Shown here: piece after piece, positions 34,201-53,238 of the stretch
Layout of the letters: every line of letters starts with the position of its first letter
Numbering within the stretch: position 1 is the first letter of the stretch
Assembly: GCF_002078875.1 (NCBI RefSeq)
Contig: NC_034412.1
Location: 8,798,688 to 8,862,687, forward strand
Length of the DNA stretch: 64,000 nt
Source of the DNA: Numida meleagris
Taxonomy: Eukaryota > Chordata > Aves > Galliformes > Numididae
Direction of reading: 5' to 3'
Notes under the pieces: model-generated
What the model saw: the letters and a program-made list of their open reading frames with translations, nothing else
Databases searched by the model: none
What the model was told of the DNA's origin: nothing
Position numbers and translations under genes: made by a program

Positions 34201-35410
34201 GTAGGGCTGCCTCTGCCCCAAAAGGGTCCTTAGGGCGAGGGGGTGGCACTGCGGGGTCCTCCTTCCCATGGGGTTTTTCGGGTGGTGGGAGACCGCCGAC
34301 CCACGTGTCGGGGAGGACTGTGGTTGGAGGGGGCACCGCGTGCCCTCACCCTGCGGGACCACAGCCAGCGGGGACACAGCTGTCCCCACGTCACCCCGCG
34401 GTGCTGGAGGCAGACCCGTGTGTAGGCGTGAGGCCAGAGCCCCCGGGGGGGCACCCGTGGTATCCCTCGGAGATGGAGCGGGGATGTTCTGGAGGCCACC
34501 GACACCTGTGCTGGAGATGTGGCGTGCGGAGCCGGGGTGGGACAGCGGGGGGATGGGGAGGGGGGTGTCAGCATGGGAGTGCTGGGGAGAAAGGGGGGTG
34601 AGCAGCAGCCCCCAAACGGGACAGTGGGGGCAGTGAGGAGCAGGCAGAACTGGGGGGGCCCAGATAGCGTTAAGGAGGTGTGAGCAGCAGACCTAGGAAA
34701 GGGGGGCCTGGCTGTCCCCCACTTTGCAATGCTGGGTGACAGTGGCATCGGCACAGAGTGGTAGTCACTCTGCAGTTGGGGAGCAGGACCCCCCCCAAAT
34801 CTGAAGGGGCTGAGGGCTGGTGCAAGGCGGGGGGCACGGCGACCCGTGTTTGGGGGTGCGGTCACCCCAATTTGGGGGTGCAGTGACCCCAGTTTGGGGG
34901 TGTTCCGAGCCCAACGTGGGGGTGCCCTGACCGCAACCGGGGGGTGCTCTGCCCCAGCCCCACTCCGGGGCGCACTGACTCAGCGGGGACCGCGCGGGGA
35001 CGGGGCAGCGGGGGATGCTCCGCCGCGGGATGGGGACGCGCGGAGCCCGGGACGGGCGGACCGCCCCGCAATGACCGCCCGTCTCCCCGCAGGCGTCCCG
35101 CGGAGCAGCGGCAGCGGCGGCGGCGGCGGCGGCGGCGGCAGCGAGTCCGCCCGAGGCGGCGGGAGCGGAGCGGGACAAGGAGAAGGAGAAGGAGCGGAGC
35201 CGCGGCGGAGGCGGCGGCGGAGGCGGCGGCACGGGGCCGCGGGAGGCGCGGGAGGCGCGAGCGGAGACGCGGCCCCGGGCGGGTTGGGCGCGGCTGCTGC
35301 AGGAGCCGTCGGGCCGCCGCCATAAGGGGCTGCACAAGAAGGGGCTCGGGAAGGGCTGCTTCGGCCTCAAGCTGGACCGCATCGGCGCCATGAGCGGCCT
35401 CGGCTGCTGA
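34108..35410 (+). CDS. NPPC: NPPC, C-type natriuretic peptide precursor (complete)
   Basis: CNP is a secreted paracrine peptide that activates the guanylyl cyclase NPR-B, with major roles in endochondral bone growth and vascular tone. Coding exons 34108–34200 (31 codons) and 35093–35407 plus the stop (105 codons) join in phase 0 to give 136 residues, against 126 in human. Residues 1–22 form a signal peptide ([10 protein letters not shown], then LLLALLS; cleavage probably after EA). The propeptide has a 13-alanine run and a 9-glycine run. A conserved block GWARLLQE precedes the basic KK site, followed by the 22-residue hormone at 35342–35407: [10 protein letters not shown] then [12 protein letters not shown]. 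Both ring cysteines (Cys6, Cys22) are present and the stop follows directly. Splice borders are AAG|GTAGGG and ccccgcag|GCG. Human CNP-22 differs by Ser at positions 3 and 17 (from memory). Confidence 0.97.
34201..35092 (+). other. NPPC: NPPC intron 1
   Basis: 892-bp GC-rich intron containing a 22-bp minisatellite at 34848–34957. No other feature is seen. Open frames on the opposite strand (for example 34862–35911) are GC-rich artefacts antisense to exon 2. Confidence 0.85.
34848..34957. repeat. 22-bp minisatellite in NPPC intron 1
   Basis: About five degenerate tandem copies of a 22-bp unit with core TTTGGGGGTGCAGTGACCCC. They start near 34848, 34870, 34892, 34916 and 34938. The first two copies are nearly identical and the later ones drift. 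Confidence 0.8.
35093..35410 (+). CDS. NPPC: NPPC coding exon 2 (propeptide and mature CNP)
   Basis: 318 nt including the TGA stop at 35408–35410. The exon continues as 3'-UTR for 13 nt to the donor GCG|GTGAGTG at 35423/35424. It begins ASRG followed by the alanine run, then a charged [10 protein letters not shown] segment, the glycine run, and the hormone. Confidence 0.96.
   Translation, partial: ASRGAAAAAAAAAAAAASPPEAAGAERDKEKEKERSRGGGGGGGGGTGPREAREARAETRPRAGWARLLQEPSGRRHKGLHKKGLGKGCFGLKLDRIGAMSGLGC
35342..35407 (+). other. NPPC: Mature CNP-22 coding segment
   Basis: 22 codons encode the hormone: [10 protein letters not shown] followed by [12 protein letters not shown]. It follows a Lys-Lys processing site, and the 17-residue ring would close between Cys6 and Cys22. 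The receptor-contact core FGLKLDRIG is intact. Two serines of the human peptide are replaced, by Gly at position 3 and Ala at position 17. Confidence 0.97.
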
Positions 35411-35423
35411 GGGACCTCTGGCG

Positions 35424-36185
35424 GTGAGTGCGCGGCGCGGCGCGGCCCGAAGGCGGTGCTGGGCGCGGGGCGGTGCGCGCGGGGCTGCCCCGGGGGAGCG
35501 CCGGGAGGGGAGGGCCCGTCCGCGTGCACGTGGAGGGGGCGGGCGGGGGGCGCGTCCCAGCCGCGCTCCCGATGATCGCCGCGGGGCTCGGCTCGCTGAC
35601 CCCGGCCGCGCGCTGAGCCGCGAGGGGATCCTCGGAGCCCACCCGGCTGGGGGCGGCGCCGTCAGAGCGACGGGAGCCGGGAGCGAGGGCGGCTCCTCCG
35701 CGGCCGCCGCTTCCCAGCGTGGGGGACCCAGGTGGGCCGCCGCTCTGCCCCGGTCCGGGCTTGGCGCAGCCCGGAGCCGAGCGCCCGGCTCCGCGTCCTC
35801 AGCCCACGTCCTTACCGGGTGCGAGGACCAGAAACCTTCGGCCTGGGTTGGGGTGGAGGATCCCCCGAATCCCTTCTTGCGGATTTTGCTCCCGGATCCC
35901 TCCGTGCCCATAAGGCTTTAGGCCGGGCGGGACGAGAAGGCTGCAAGCTCCTGGCGGCCCTCCCCGTCCTCGCTAGACCCGGGACGAGCAGTAAGCGTCC
36001 CTCAGCCGCTCCGCCAGCTCCCGACCCCAGCGAGCGCGGGGCGAGGCGTCCCTTTGCCGTGGCACCGGCACAGCGCCCGAGCTCCATACCCGCACCCCGA
36101 CCCAGCGCATCCCGGTGGGGACGCATCTCGGGCCGGAGCGGGGCACCGCAGGCCGGGCGCTCACGGCTCTCCTCGTTCCTCGCAG
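35424..36185 (+). other. NPPC: NPPC intron 2 (within the 3'-UTR)
   Basis: 762-bp GC-rich intron, GTGAGT…ctcgcag, lying after the stop codon. No other feature is recognisable. Confidence 0.7.
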
Positions 36186-36600
36186 AGCGCCGGAGCAGCT
36201 CCGTCGTTCCCCCGGGGCCAGGCACGGCCGCCCCCCAGACACCGCCCAGAAGAGCAGAGACCCCCCCCCCGGATCGGACGAAAGATGTGGCTGTGTTTTT
36301 TCTTTTCGGTACGAGGAGTCGTGGCACCAGCTGTTTTGGTTCTGTTATTTTTTTAAAAAGCGCTCTCTATCTTATATATATTATATATACAAACACTCAC
36401 CGAGACAAGGGACAGTGCTTTTTCCAAGAGACTGACGAAGCCGGCTGTATAACGTTGCTGTTTGTAAATTCATGTCATGCATAAATGTATTTATGTTGTA
36501 AAGCTATTTATATATTGTTTATAAAGAGATATTTATAAAAAAAAAATTATTTATGTAACTAAAGGAAAAGTCAAGCATTGTAACTTTTTTTTTTTCTGTC
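36186..36600 (+). other. NPPC: NPPC 3'-UTR exon with AU-rich elements
   Basis: The acceptor is cctcgcag| at 36181–36185. The exon starts GC-rich and turns abruptly AT-rich after 36340. Four ATTTA pentamers lie at 36489–36493, 36506–36510, 36531–36535 and 36549–36553, several within longer TTATTTATG-like elements, a pattern expected to destabilise the mRNA. No perfect AATAAA is seen at its end. The next is at 37193–37198, so the 3' end could be near 36.6 kb (variant signal) or near 37.2 kb. Confidence 0.7.
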
Positions 36601-36649
36601 CTAAGTAGTTCACAAAAAGGTCAAACAAAAAAAAAAAAGAAAAAAAGAA

Positions 36650-39600
36650 AAAAAAAATCATTCCGTGTGGCATTTGGGGACATGTCTTTATTTATCAAAC
36701 CCACGTACAATTGAAACGTCAGCCTGATTGATTGTAACGGAGCGGAGAGGAGAAATGGTTCGGATGCTTTAGGAGAAGCGGGAGCGAGGCCGGCGGCTGC
36801 TGGAGGCTTTGATCCCACCCTGCCCAGCGCTGCGTGCTCACAGGGAGCAGATCCTGCGTGGTGCTGAGCGGAACCGGCTGAGCCCAAAGCAGCAGCGCCC
36901 GGCCCGGCTGGAGGGCGTGGTGTTTCGTGCCATGCGGTGCTGGACGGAGATGCGGTCCCAGCACTGGATGTGGCCGTGCCGTGGGAGCAGAGCTCTGTGC
37001 TGGAGCTGCTCGCGCTCCAGGAGCCGGTGGCTGGCTCAGCTGTTGATGCTCCCTCTCGCTGCTAAGATGTACAGTCCTCTCCTGCAGCAGCGATGTATTT
37101 AACCGCGCCTGGGACAGCGCGTACACCAAGATACACCGGAGCTGCCTGGGAAGCATTCCCGGACGCAGCTTCTTGCTACATAAAGTGCGTGAAATAAATG
37201 GTTGAGACGACCCGGTGCTCTGAAGGGCACAGCGAGCGAGGGGGCGGGGAGCACAGCAAAGGGGCAAACACCTGCACGAAGGCTCTTGGGTCTCCTTATT
37301 CAAAAGCGGCCCTAGGAAAGAGCAGCAGGCACCCAGCCCAGCTGTGATGGGAGGCACCCACTGTGCCCTCCACACTGCAGCAGGCGCTGCGTGCCCCTGG
37401 GCTCCGGGACATAGGGCAGGGCAAAGAGTAACCGAGACCTAAAGGCAAAGAGATTCCTCCCCTTAGCAACCACTAGGAAGCCATAGAAACCCCAAGTCAT
37501 GCTCTCCCCAGCTATTAGGGGATGCGAGCTTACAGAGCAGGATCCATCCTGACCCCTGACAGCTCAACCATCAGGTTAGAAGCCTGCACGCAGCATTTCC
37601 TGCCTCGTTCAGCCCTGCAGCAGCTCATGGACCATGTAAGACACTGCCTACAGGGAACAAAACCCGCATCCTGGGAGGGAAGGAGGCAGCTCCGTGCCCA
37701 GCCTCAGCTCAGCCCGACAGAGATGTCCCTGGGTGATGACAACCAGCCCTCGGGGCCCTGTCAGGCAAACACTGCGCCTGTGAAGCACACCCTACGGGCT
37801 CTGCACACCTTCAAGGGACAGGAGGGGCTGTGCCAGGTGCTCCTGAAGTGACGCCTGTCAGAGGGGGCTGTCTGTCACCCAGCAAACCCAAGGGACAGAG
37901 AGCAAGGAGTCACCTGTAGCTCAGACCACACACACCAGGTCTAGCAGCAGGGTAAGGAGATGGTCCTGCTGGCTGCCTGCTGGCTCCTGGTCCTTCTGCA
38001 CAGTGCAAATAGCACCAGGTTGAGATGAAGGTAAGGCTCGGAGCTAGGACGGAACCATCTGACTGAGGGCTCTGTCCAGCAGAGAGGAGGGAACTGGCTC
38101 AGTTCTCTCTGCAAAGCTCGAGAACCTGAGCAGAGTGCACAGCCTGAGCTCGGGCTGGGGGCAACCCCAGAGATCACAGCCTGGGGCTCCCCATGCTCTG
38201 GGTTCACATTTCTCCTCTGCGGAGCACAGTCTGAAGGGAAACGCACAGCCTCAGAGCACTGGGCCCTTCTGCCCACTGGGCTTCCTGGGAAAGAGCAAGC
38301 CCAAGGAAGAGGACAGAAGGATACCAGCTTGGCAGGAGCAGGGCCAACAGCGAGAGCTCCCTGTGCCAAGGGAGGGGATAACAGCTCGGCTCCTTGCTTC
38401 ACTGCTTCCTCTCTGACCACAGAGAAGTCACTCCGCCCCTCAGCACACCGGCTTCCCACCTGCAGGACGGAACACCGTGCCCATGTGGGGATGCCGGCTG
38501 ATGCGGAAGAAAGAAGGCAGCACTTGGGGGTGAAAGAGCACTTGGGAAAACCTTCATGTCTACTCAGCGCCACACGGCACAGCCAGGAAGGAGGGTCGGC
38601 AGGGCAGCGCGGCACGGCGAGCTGAGGTCGGCGTTCAGAGCACCTCCCTGGTTTGGCAGACAGGCCAGAACGGGAAAGGGAAACGGCTCGTTAGAGCACA
38701 GCCAGCATCTGGTAAGGCCACAGTGAGGTCCCCCTAACAGGGGCTCAGTAGGAAATGAGGCCGGGAGGAAAGAGGGGATGCAGGAATCCAATTAAGAGGG
38801 GAGAAGGCATCACGTGCAGCAGAAGCAAATGGATCTGACTTCACCGCCCCTAGTGTGGCCCAACCAGGTCAAATCCTCATGACATCCATCAAAAGGATCC
38901 ACAGCCAGCACTGGAAAATTTCCTCACCACATCCCAGCACGCACACAGCATCACTGAACAGCACGAGCTGCCTTGGAGGCAAGCTGCAGCCTCAGGGGGG
39001 TGACAGCCGACTTCTTAAAGGTGAGCTCAGAGAACAGCATTTAGCAGAGGTGGACAGAGGTCGGCACACCTGGAAACCTTGATTTCCTCTCTTCAGGAGC
39101 TACTCCTGAAGCCACGGACCCACAGCCTGGAAAAGCACACGGCTGGCTGGTGGGAAAGGACAGGAGTTCTTTCTAGGGCTGTTGTACAAGTGCCTCGCAA
39201 GGGCCAAAGAGGTCGGGGCAGACCTTGGAGCTCCCAGAAATAAGGACACAGGTGCTCTCCCACACGTGGCAGATCTGTTCTATTCTCCTAGGCCACCACG
39301 CGTGTTTCTTCCCTGGCACTGTAAAACACAGCTTTTCCAAGGTATTTATTGCTGAAGGGTCACAAAGCCCAGCTCAGGTGACAGCAAGCCCCAAACCAAT
39401 GATAAGCAAGAAAAGCCCAGAGCCCCAGAGCAGGAGAGCAGTGGAATTTTCCAGCTGGCACAGGACTTGAGGCAGTGAGTAGGGACCGCTGAGGGCAGCT
39501 GCGCACACCCCCCACCATTTGCTCTAGGACTTCTCTGAGTATGGGCTGCTTCCCTCAGAAGGCAGAAAAGCGACGGGAAAGGATCACAGGGCAGCTTCCA

Positions 39601-42600
39601 GAGGGAGCCTGTGCTTGACACAAGCGTGAGTCGAAAACAAAAAGGGAATTGAATCCAGGCCCCTTCCTGTCAGTCAGCGACTAACCTTGTCAGAAGGGAT
39701 GGCAGCGCTAACTGAATCAGGCAATTCATTAGGTTGGGGCACACAGCAAAAGCCCACGCTCTCTGGAGCAGAACTACAGTGAAAATCCAGGGTAATGAGT
39801 TGCAAACTGCCTTTGTAAATGACATTTCTGCAGTGACTCTGGCAGGCTGGGAAAAGAGCTAATAGGAAAATCATTAGGTAGCATCCCTTTGATATTGTTG
39901 AAAAAGGCATAGGCTATTTTTCCTGCCCCCTCCATAATTAACCTGGCATACTACCCATAATACTCCAGGCCAGTATTCCCACAGTGAAGCACCTTATTTG
40001 CATCGGGGAAAAGAAGGGAATGATACACAAGAGGAAGACGACTTCTAGAAAAGCTTAAGAAGCTTTGAGATTCCCCCCCCTCCCGTACACACGCATCGCA
40101 TCTTCTTCAATTAAATCAGCAGTTAAGCTCTGCCCAGTTAGGAGACTTCACAAACTTCTGTCACAAAGTCAGCACACACGAGAGAAGCTGTCCAGGGAAA
40201 CTCAGCTGCTGAGAGGCTGACTTGCCCAGGGTTGCTTTCTGCTGTAGCAGAGCTGGAATGGGACACAGCTCTGTGCTTTGCCCCTTCTCTATAAAACCTG
40301 TCCCGCGTCCTTGATTTTCACTGTGCTAAATCAGGCAACAGACTTCCCCTTCTTAAATGCAAAGCAGCTCTGAGGAGCGACACCTACCCACCTGGCTTGT
40401 CTGCCGGCAAGGAGAGGTGTCATCTCACGATGGTGATGTAAAATGAACAGCATCACAGCTGGCAGGTGGTCCTGTAGGACCCAGTGCTCTCTAACAGCTG
40501 CGAAGGTGACAATGAAACACCGAGACGTTACTTACTGCATCGGCGCAGGGCAGCGTTAGGATTGTGCTCATCACAAGGCAGCGACTGAGACACCAGGGCT
40601 GGTGAGATCAACTGCATCTTCAGGAAGAGTCTGGAGAGTCAGACAGCACTGCTTCCAAACTTCATTCCCATGAAGATATGGACCTACGGTCAGAGTAGCA
40701 CAAAAAGGCTGATCTCTGAAGGAGCAAGGCTTCACTTACCCACCACACTCAGCTCTCCTGAAAATGCAGAGGTGCCACGGGTGTATTTGAAAGATGTCCG
40801 AATGACACTGAGATTCACAAGCTTCTATAGGAGAGCTGGAGCTGTGGAAAGGTGCCTCACCTGTCACTAAAACTGGATCAAATGAGGACGACAGGCACAA
40901 ATTGTTATCTTTTCTTGGCATGAAAAAGCCACGGTCCCAGCTATCACACTCTCACAACCTGCAATCTGTAGCAAATACATCAGGGCACCTTATGAGGTCT
41001 ACAGGAAAAAGAAGTGTGTGCCTGTGTATTTGGACACAGCGAGCACAGTGCTGCTCTGCTGAGTCCACTGCCTGGTCCACTACTTGGGAACAGGGGTGCC
41101 CCCACAGTGCCACTAAGAAGCAGGCTGCAGGCAACCAGGCTAAGGGGGTAAATACACCCTCCTTACAGCACATCTCTCCCGGCTTCAAACACTTACCTCT
41201 GTGGTAGGGCCAAACTTGAAGAAATATCAGCAAAATGTCAGCAGTCCCTGAGAGACATCGGCCGCGGCCACAGAACAGAGTGAAACAGTGACATATTTCT
41301 AAAAACCTCTGCTGAGAAATTCAATCAGACTGACGGGTTATAATTCCATAACAAAAATACAAGGTTGAGGTTACAAGTGGGAACTGAGATCACCCTCAAC
41401 TTTAATTTACCTTTCATGATGCCCCTGGGTTACTCTCCCTCGGATTACACAAAAATCAAGTTGACAGTTCCCCTTTTTGGTTCCCATGCATTAGGTCAGA
41501 TGCTACCGAGGACTTTGTGAAGAAAAAACAGCAAGCTCTATGCAGGAGCAGACAAAGGCCTGACTGGCTGGGTCTGTATACTTATGTAGCAGGTTCTCTG
41601 ATTTATCCACTTTCCCATCTTGATAATAAAAATAAATGTTTCCCTCCATGGCCAATCTTTTAACAGGCTCAGCACCAACAAGCCTACAAAATGCACAAAC
41701 TCTGCCTGTTTTATCCCAGCAGGAGGTGGCCTTTATTTTTATTTTTTACATCAGAGGCCTCTCTAAACAGATTGGGCAGCACTCAAAGACTGAATGCAGG
41801 ATGGGTCTCAAGTCAGAACAAGGGAGGGTCCATCAGCATTACCAGTTTAACATCCTGTTCTCAACAGAAGACTGAACTAGCATTCAACTCATCTAAGGAG
41901 GTGGGAGGAAGGAGAAAGAACAATAGATGCTCAACCCAAACTTGGTTTTAATTAAAAAAAAAAAAAAGACTACTACCAGCATTGCTTTATCATGTTCCAG
42001 AATTGCCTGATGCTAGCTGCTATCAACTGAGCCACAGCAGGAACAGCAGGGACATTTGTTAGCACGAGGCACAGCTTTAGGGCTAGGGCAGTCTACCAGC
42101 ACTGCAATCAGCTGAGATCCTCTCTTCCATTTTCCAGCTCAGTGCTCAGTCCCATATTAAACAAGCACTAGTACAAGCAGAGCTGCAGAACATGAAGCTA
42201 GACAATAAAGCCCTTAAGAGCAGCTCCATCTACTTGTCTCTCTCTGTGTGGAGGAGGCAAACAGAAGTTCAAACTCTGTCCTGCTGCAATCTTGAGGCGA
42301 GCTGCAGCTGGAGCAGCCCGTGGCTGCCATAAAACAAAGTAGGTCAGGATGCTCTCCCCCCATCGGGGAGCAGTGTCCAGCAGCGCCCACACCAGCTGCG
42401 TTAGCTGCCTCCAACAGCCACACGCAATGCATCAGAGATTGCATCAAAACCACCTCTACTTCCATCTGCCTCCTGTCCTCAGAGCACAGTTAGGCTCTGC
42501 ACACGCTCCCCACTCCAAACTGTCCACAGTTCAGTCCCTGTCAGCTCCTAATTCAGACAGCTCTGCTCCTAGTTGCTGCCCTCACCGTCTTTATGTTGTC

Positions 42601-45300
42601 CTTCCCAAAAAGCACAGCACCTCCTGCATCTCTCCCTGTTAACAACTATGCCTTCTGCTTCATCCCTGGAATAGTTTCTAACTCTTTCATTCAAGCCAGA
42701 CTCATTAACCAGCTGCTGCAGAGCTGTCTGCCTCCCCCAGGTACTCAGTGCATGTCATTTGTTAATGACTCATCTCAGACTGGGCTCACTGCAAAGACAC
42801 CCCTCTCTTTTTGCTGCACCAAGTGCATCACTGGCAGACCAGGACGAGCCAAACATGCAAACAGCTTAGTTCTTCCCAATGTCCCTCCCTTCTTCATCAT
42901 CTCTCACCATCAAGCACAGGACAGCTCTTTACTCCAAGTGCTATTTCCTCCCTTGCTTCTTTACTGATCAGAGGCAACGTGCACCAAAGCACAGATAGGA
43001 CCCTTAGCCCAAGTGGGCTTTGAGAACAGCAAAAATGCAAGAATGGACTCAAGAACTTCCACCACACTAAAGAATTTTCAGTAAACTAATGTGGTCCCAG
43101 TAACTGGCAGGGAACAAACATCAGGGATGCCAAATTCACATCTATTTCCCCTGCACTGAGGCTTGCTGAGGAGCTAAACTGATTTCCAAACGCATTTGAA
43201 TTCCCCTTGTATCTTTGCAGGACTGCTATTAGACACAGGAGGGAAAGAAAACAGCTTACTGAGGACCACACAGCCTCCTGCTAGTCAAACCCTGCGAGAT
43301 GCTGGATGACCAGTACACTGCAGCCACCCACACAGGAAGCCAGAAGCACTCAGCCCCTCTTCATCACACACATCTATTAGGCTTGGGTACATGAAGTCCA
43401 CCTACACCTCCTGCAGCTGTCAGCTAAACACCGGGAGATGCTAATACTGAAACCAGAACAGCCACAGCAAGGGTTCCCTCGAGATATAAGTGAAGGCTTT
43501 GTGCTTACTCACTTAACATTTAACATCTTTCAATGGGAACTTTTTTGGCTAGTATTTTCAAGGGAGAGAGCTGACAATGAATCAGAAACCAAGGGACTCG
43601 ACCCAGAGGCAGCTGGGTGGGAGGCATTTAGATCCACCTCTCTAGACTGAAAGCCAGTGTGCCTGCACTGCAGGAGGAGAGAAAGGGAGAGAATTTCCCT
43701 TCACAAGTGTACAGCAGGTCCTGGAGCTAAGGACTGAGAACATGCAGACGGCAAAGAACTCCGCAGCATTTAGTGGAAGGCACGTGCATTGCACAAAGTA
43801 ACTGCAGGTGACAGCTGGCTGCAGGACTGGAGTATTGTCACAGCCCTCTGCTTGAACAGCCCCCCCCTTCCTGCTCCTGGAAAACCCTTCTTTTTACAAC
43901 ACAGAGTTTGCTAGACTCAGAGAAAGGAATCCAATTGCCAAAGATGGAGCAAAACTTCAAACCTCCCACTATCAGGCAGCCACGGTGTTTGCGCTCTGGA
44001 CTCTGGGCTCAGTTACTGGCTTTGCCACAGATCCTTCCACGCAAACTTGGATAAAGATGAACTACTGACAAAACAAGAACAGTAATTCTGTTTTCCAGAT
44101 GCGTCAGGGAGATTAGTCAGACCTTCTGATAACGTAACATCAGGAATCAAGTAAATGTTCATGTGAACAAGTGCTAAAGCAGCCTCAAAGCCAAGACTCT
44201 GAACTCTGACATTAAATCAGCATTTTTAATTTTTTTTCTAAAATGTGCTTTTTTTTTTTTTGTGAATTGCTGTTCCAATGCGAACCCCATCCTCCCCCTT
44301 AAAAAAAAAAAACCCACTCCTCACCAAATCGGGTGCAAATCACCCAAAGTTAGTCTGTAACAAATAAAAAAAAAACACAAAACAAAGGCTGAAATGCTTC
44401 AGAATCACAACAATGTACAAAACAAAAAGAGAAGAAAATACAACCTGAAAGTGTTCAAAATTCAGAAAGACTAGTCAAGTCCATTGGTTCAGCAAGGGGA
44501 TACTGCTGTGACCCCTGCCAGTGGGTCCTGGGCCACCAGCCTGCCATGATGCTAAAGGGGCTCTTCTCCCACGCAGACCACTGTCACTAGCGCCCAAGGA
44601 AGAGCAAATGCATTACCCTTTGGAGGTATCAACACGGGAACAACTCACAAGCAGCTCTGGGAGGTCACATCACATTCTGAAGGAACACTGTTTCTAGTGT
44701 GTCCCTAACCGTCTGGAAGAAAGCAAGCTTAAAAAGCAGCCTGCTTCCTCCTTTCTACATTGATGTCTCAGAGACGCAGACCAGCGCGTTAAATCTGCGA
44801 GAGATTGAAGGGCTTAGCAAGGGCAGTAAACAGACAGTTAAGTAAACAGCCCAGCATTGAATCTCATCTTCACAGAGCGAGGTAGCGTGAATTTCACCCC
44901 AGTTCAAAACAGACGGGGTAGTGGAAAGGCTGAAGACTTCCATGTTAAGCAGTTCCTGGCCTAGAAACCTTTCTGCGTTCCCTCTGGGAATGAAAAGATC
45001 TGTGTTGATGGCTTCCTCGCTCCCAGCCTGGCTTTGGTAGCCACACTTCAACCCCGGGATTCACTCTCGATACAGAAGTTCTCCCAAGATCTGATTTAGT
45101 ACAGCAGCTTCCTGAAAGTTAAGCAGCAATAAGACTGGCTGAGAGGGAGCAAAACTGTCCACAGATTTTTCTTTTTACTGCCCCGTTGTGCTAGTTCCTC
45201 TCTTCAGAAGTCCCTCTTTAAAGGACCAGAACAGAGACACTCTCATAACGAATAGGGGCTGCACAGCGTAACTTTGCCAGGTGCTGCATTCAAACAGGGC
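36650..45300. other. Intergenic region between NPPC and COPS7B 3' ends
   Basis: About 8.6 kb between two convergent genes. It has an AATAAA at 37193, A-runs (for example 41949–41967) and no recognisable repeat family or coding exon. Open frames such as minus 37941–38615 have no recognised domain and no splice support. Part of the right end may be COPS7B 3'-UTR if the proximal poly(A) signal is not used. Confidence 0.6.
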
Positions 45301-45301
45301 T

Positions 45302-45307
45302 TTTATT
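45302..45307 (-). terminator. COPS7B: Candidate COPS7B poly(A) signal
   Basis: TTTATT on the plus strand reads AATAAA on the minus strand, 109 nt after the stop codon. If used, the 3'-UTR would be only about 130 nt. Longer 3' ends cannot be excluded. Confidence 0.45.
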
Positions 45308-45415
45308 TGCCAGCCTGGAAGGGACTGGCCCAGAACCCACTGGAAAAGGAGACACAGGCCCTTTTTTGCTCCTCCTGCTGTCATTCCTAGCTGAATGACG
45401 TTTGGATGGTATGTT

Positions 45416-53238
<7,823 letters not shown>

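Larger units (their letters stand above)
34960..36290. promoter_or_regulatory. NPPC: CpG island over NPPC exon 2 and intron 2
   Basis: Very dense CpG from the end of intron 1 to the 3'-UTR exon. Because of the high GC content both strands show long spurious open frames. Whether it acts as a promoter or simply reflects GC-rich coding sequence cannot be told. Confidence 0.6.

Noticed and set aside
34862..35911. Minus-strand open frame of 349 codons
   Set aside because: It is antisense to NPPC exon 2, GC-driven, Arg/Pro/Ala-rich and shadows the real hormone gene.
37193..37198. AATAAA considered as the NPPC poly(A) signal
   Set aside because: Possible but unsupported: it lies about 600 nt after the AU-rich block, so I mention it only as an alternative 3' end.
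37941..38615. Minus-strand open frame of 224 codons between NPPC and COPS7B
   Set aside because: No recognisable domain, unusual Ser/Cys/Pro composition, no splice context, and overlapping frames on the other strand.
44215..44310. Alternating A and T runs considered as a retroposon tail
   Set aside because: No adjoining repeat body or target-site duplication was found.
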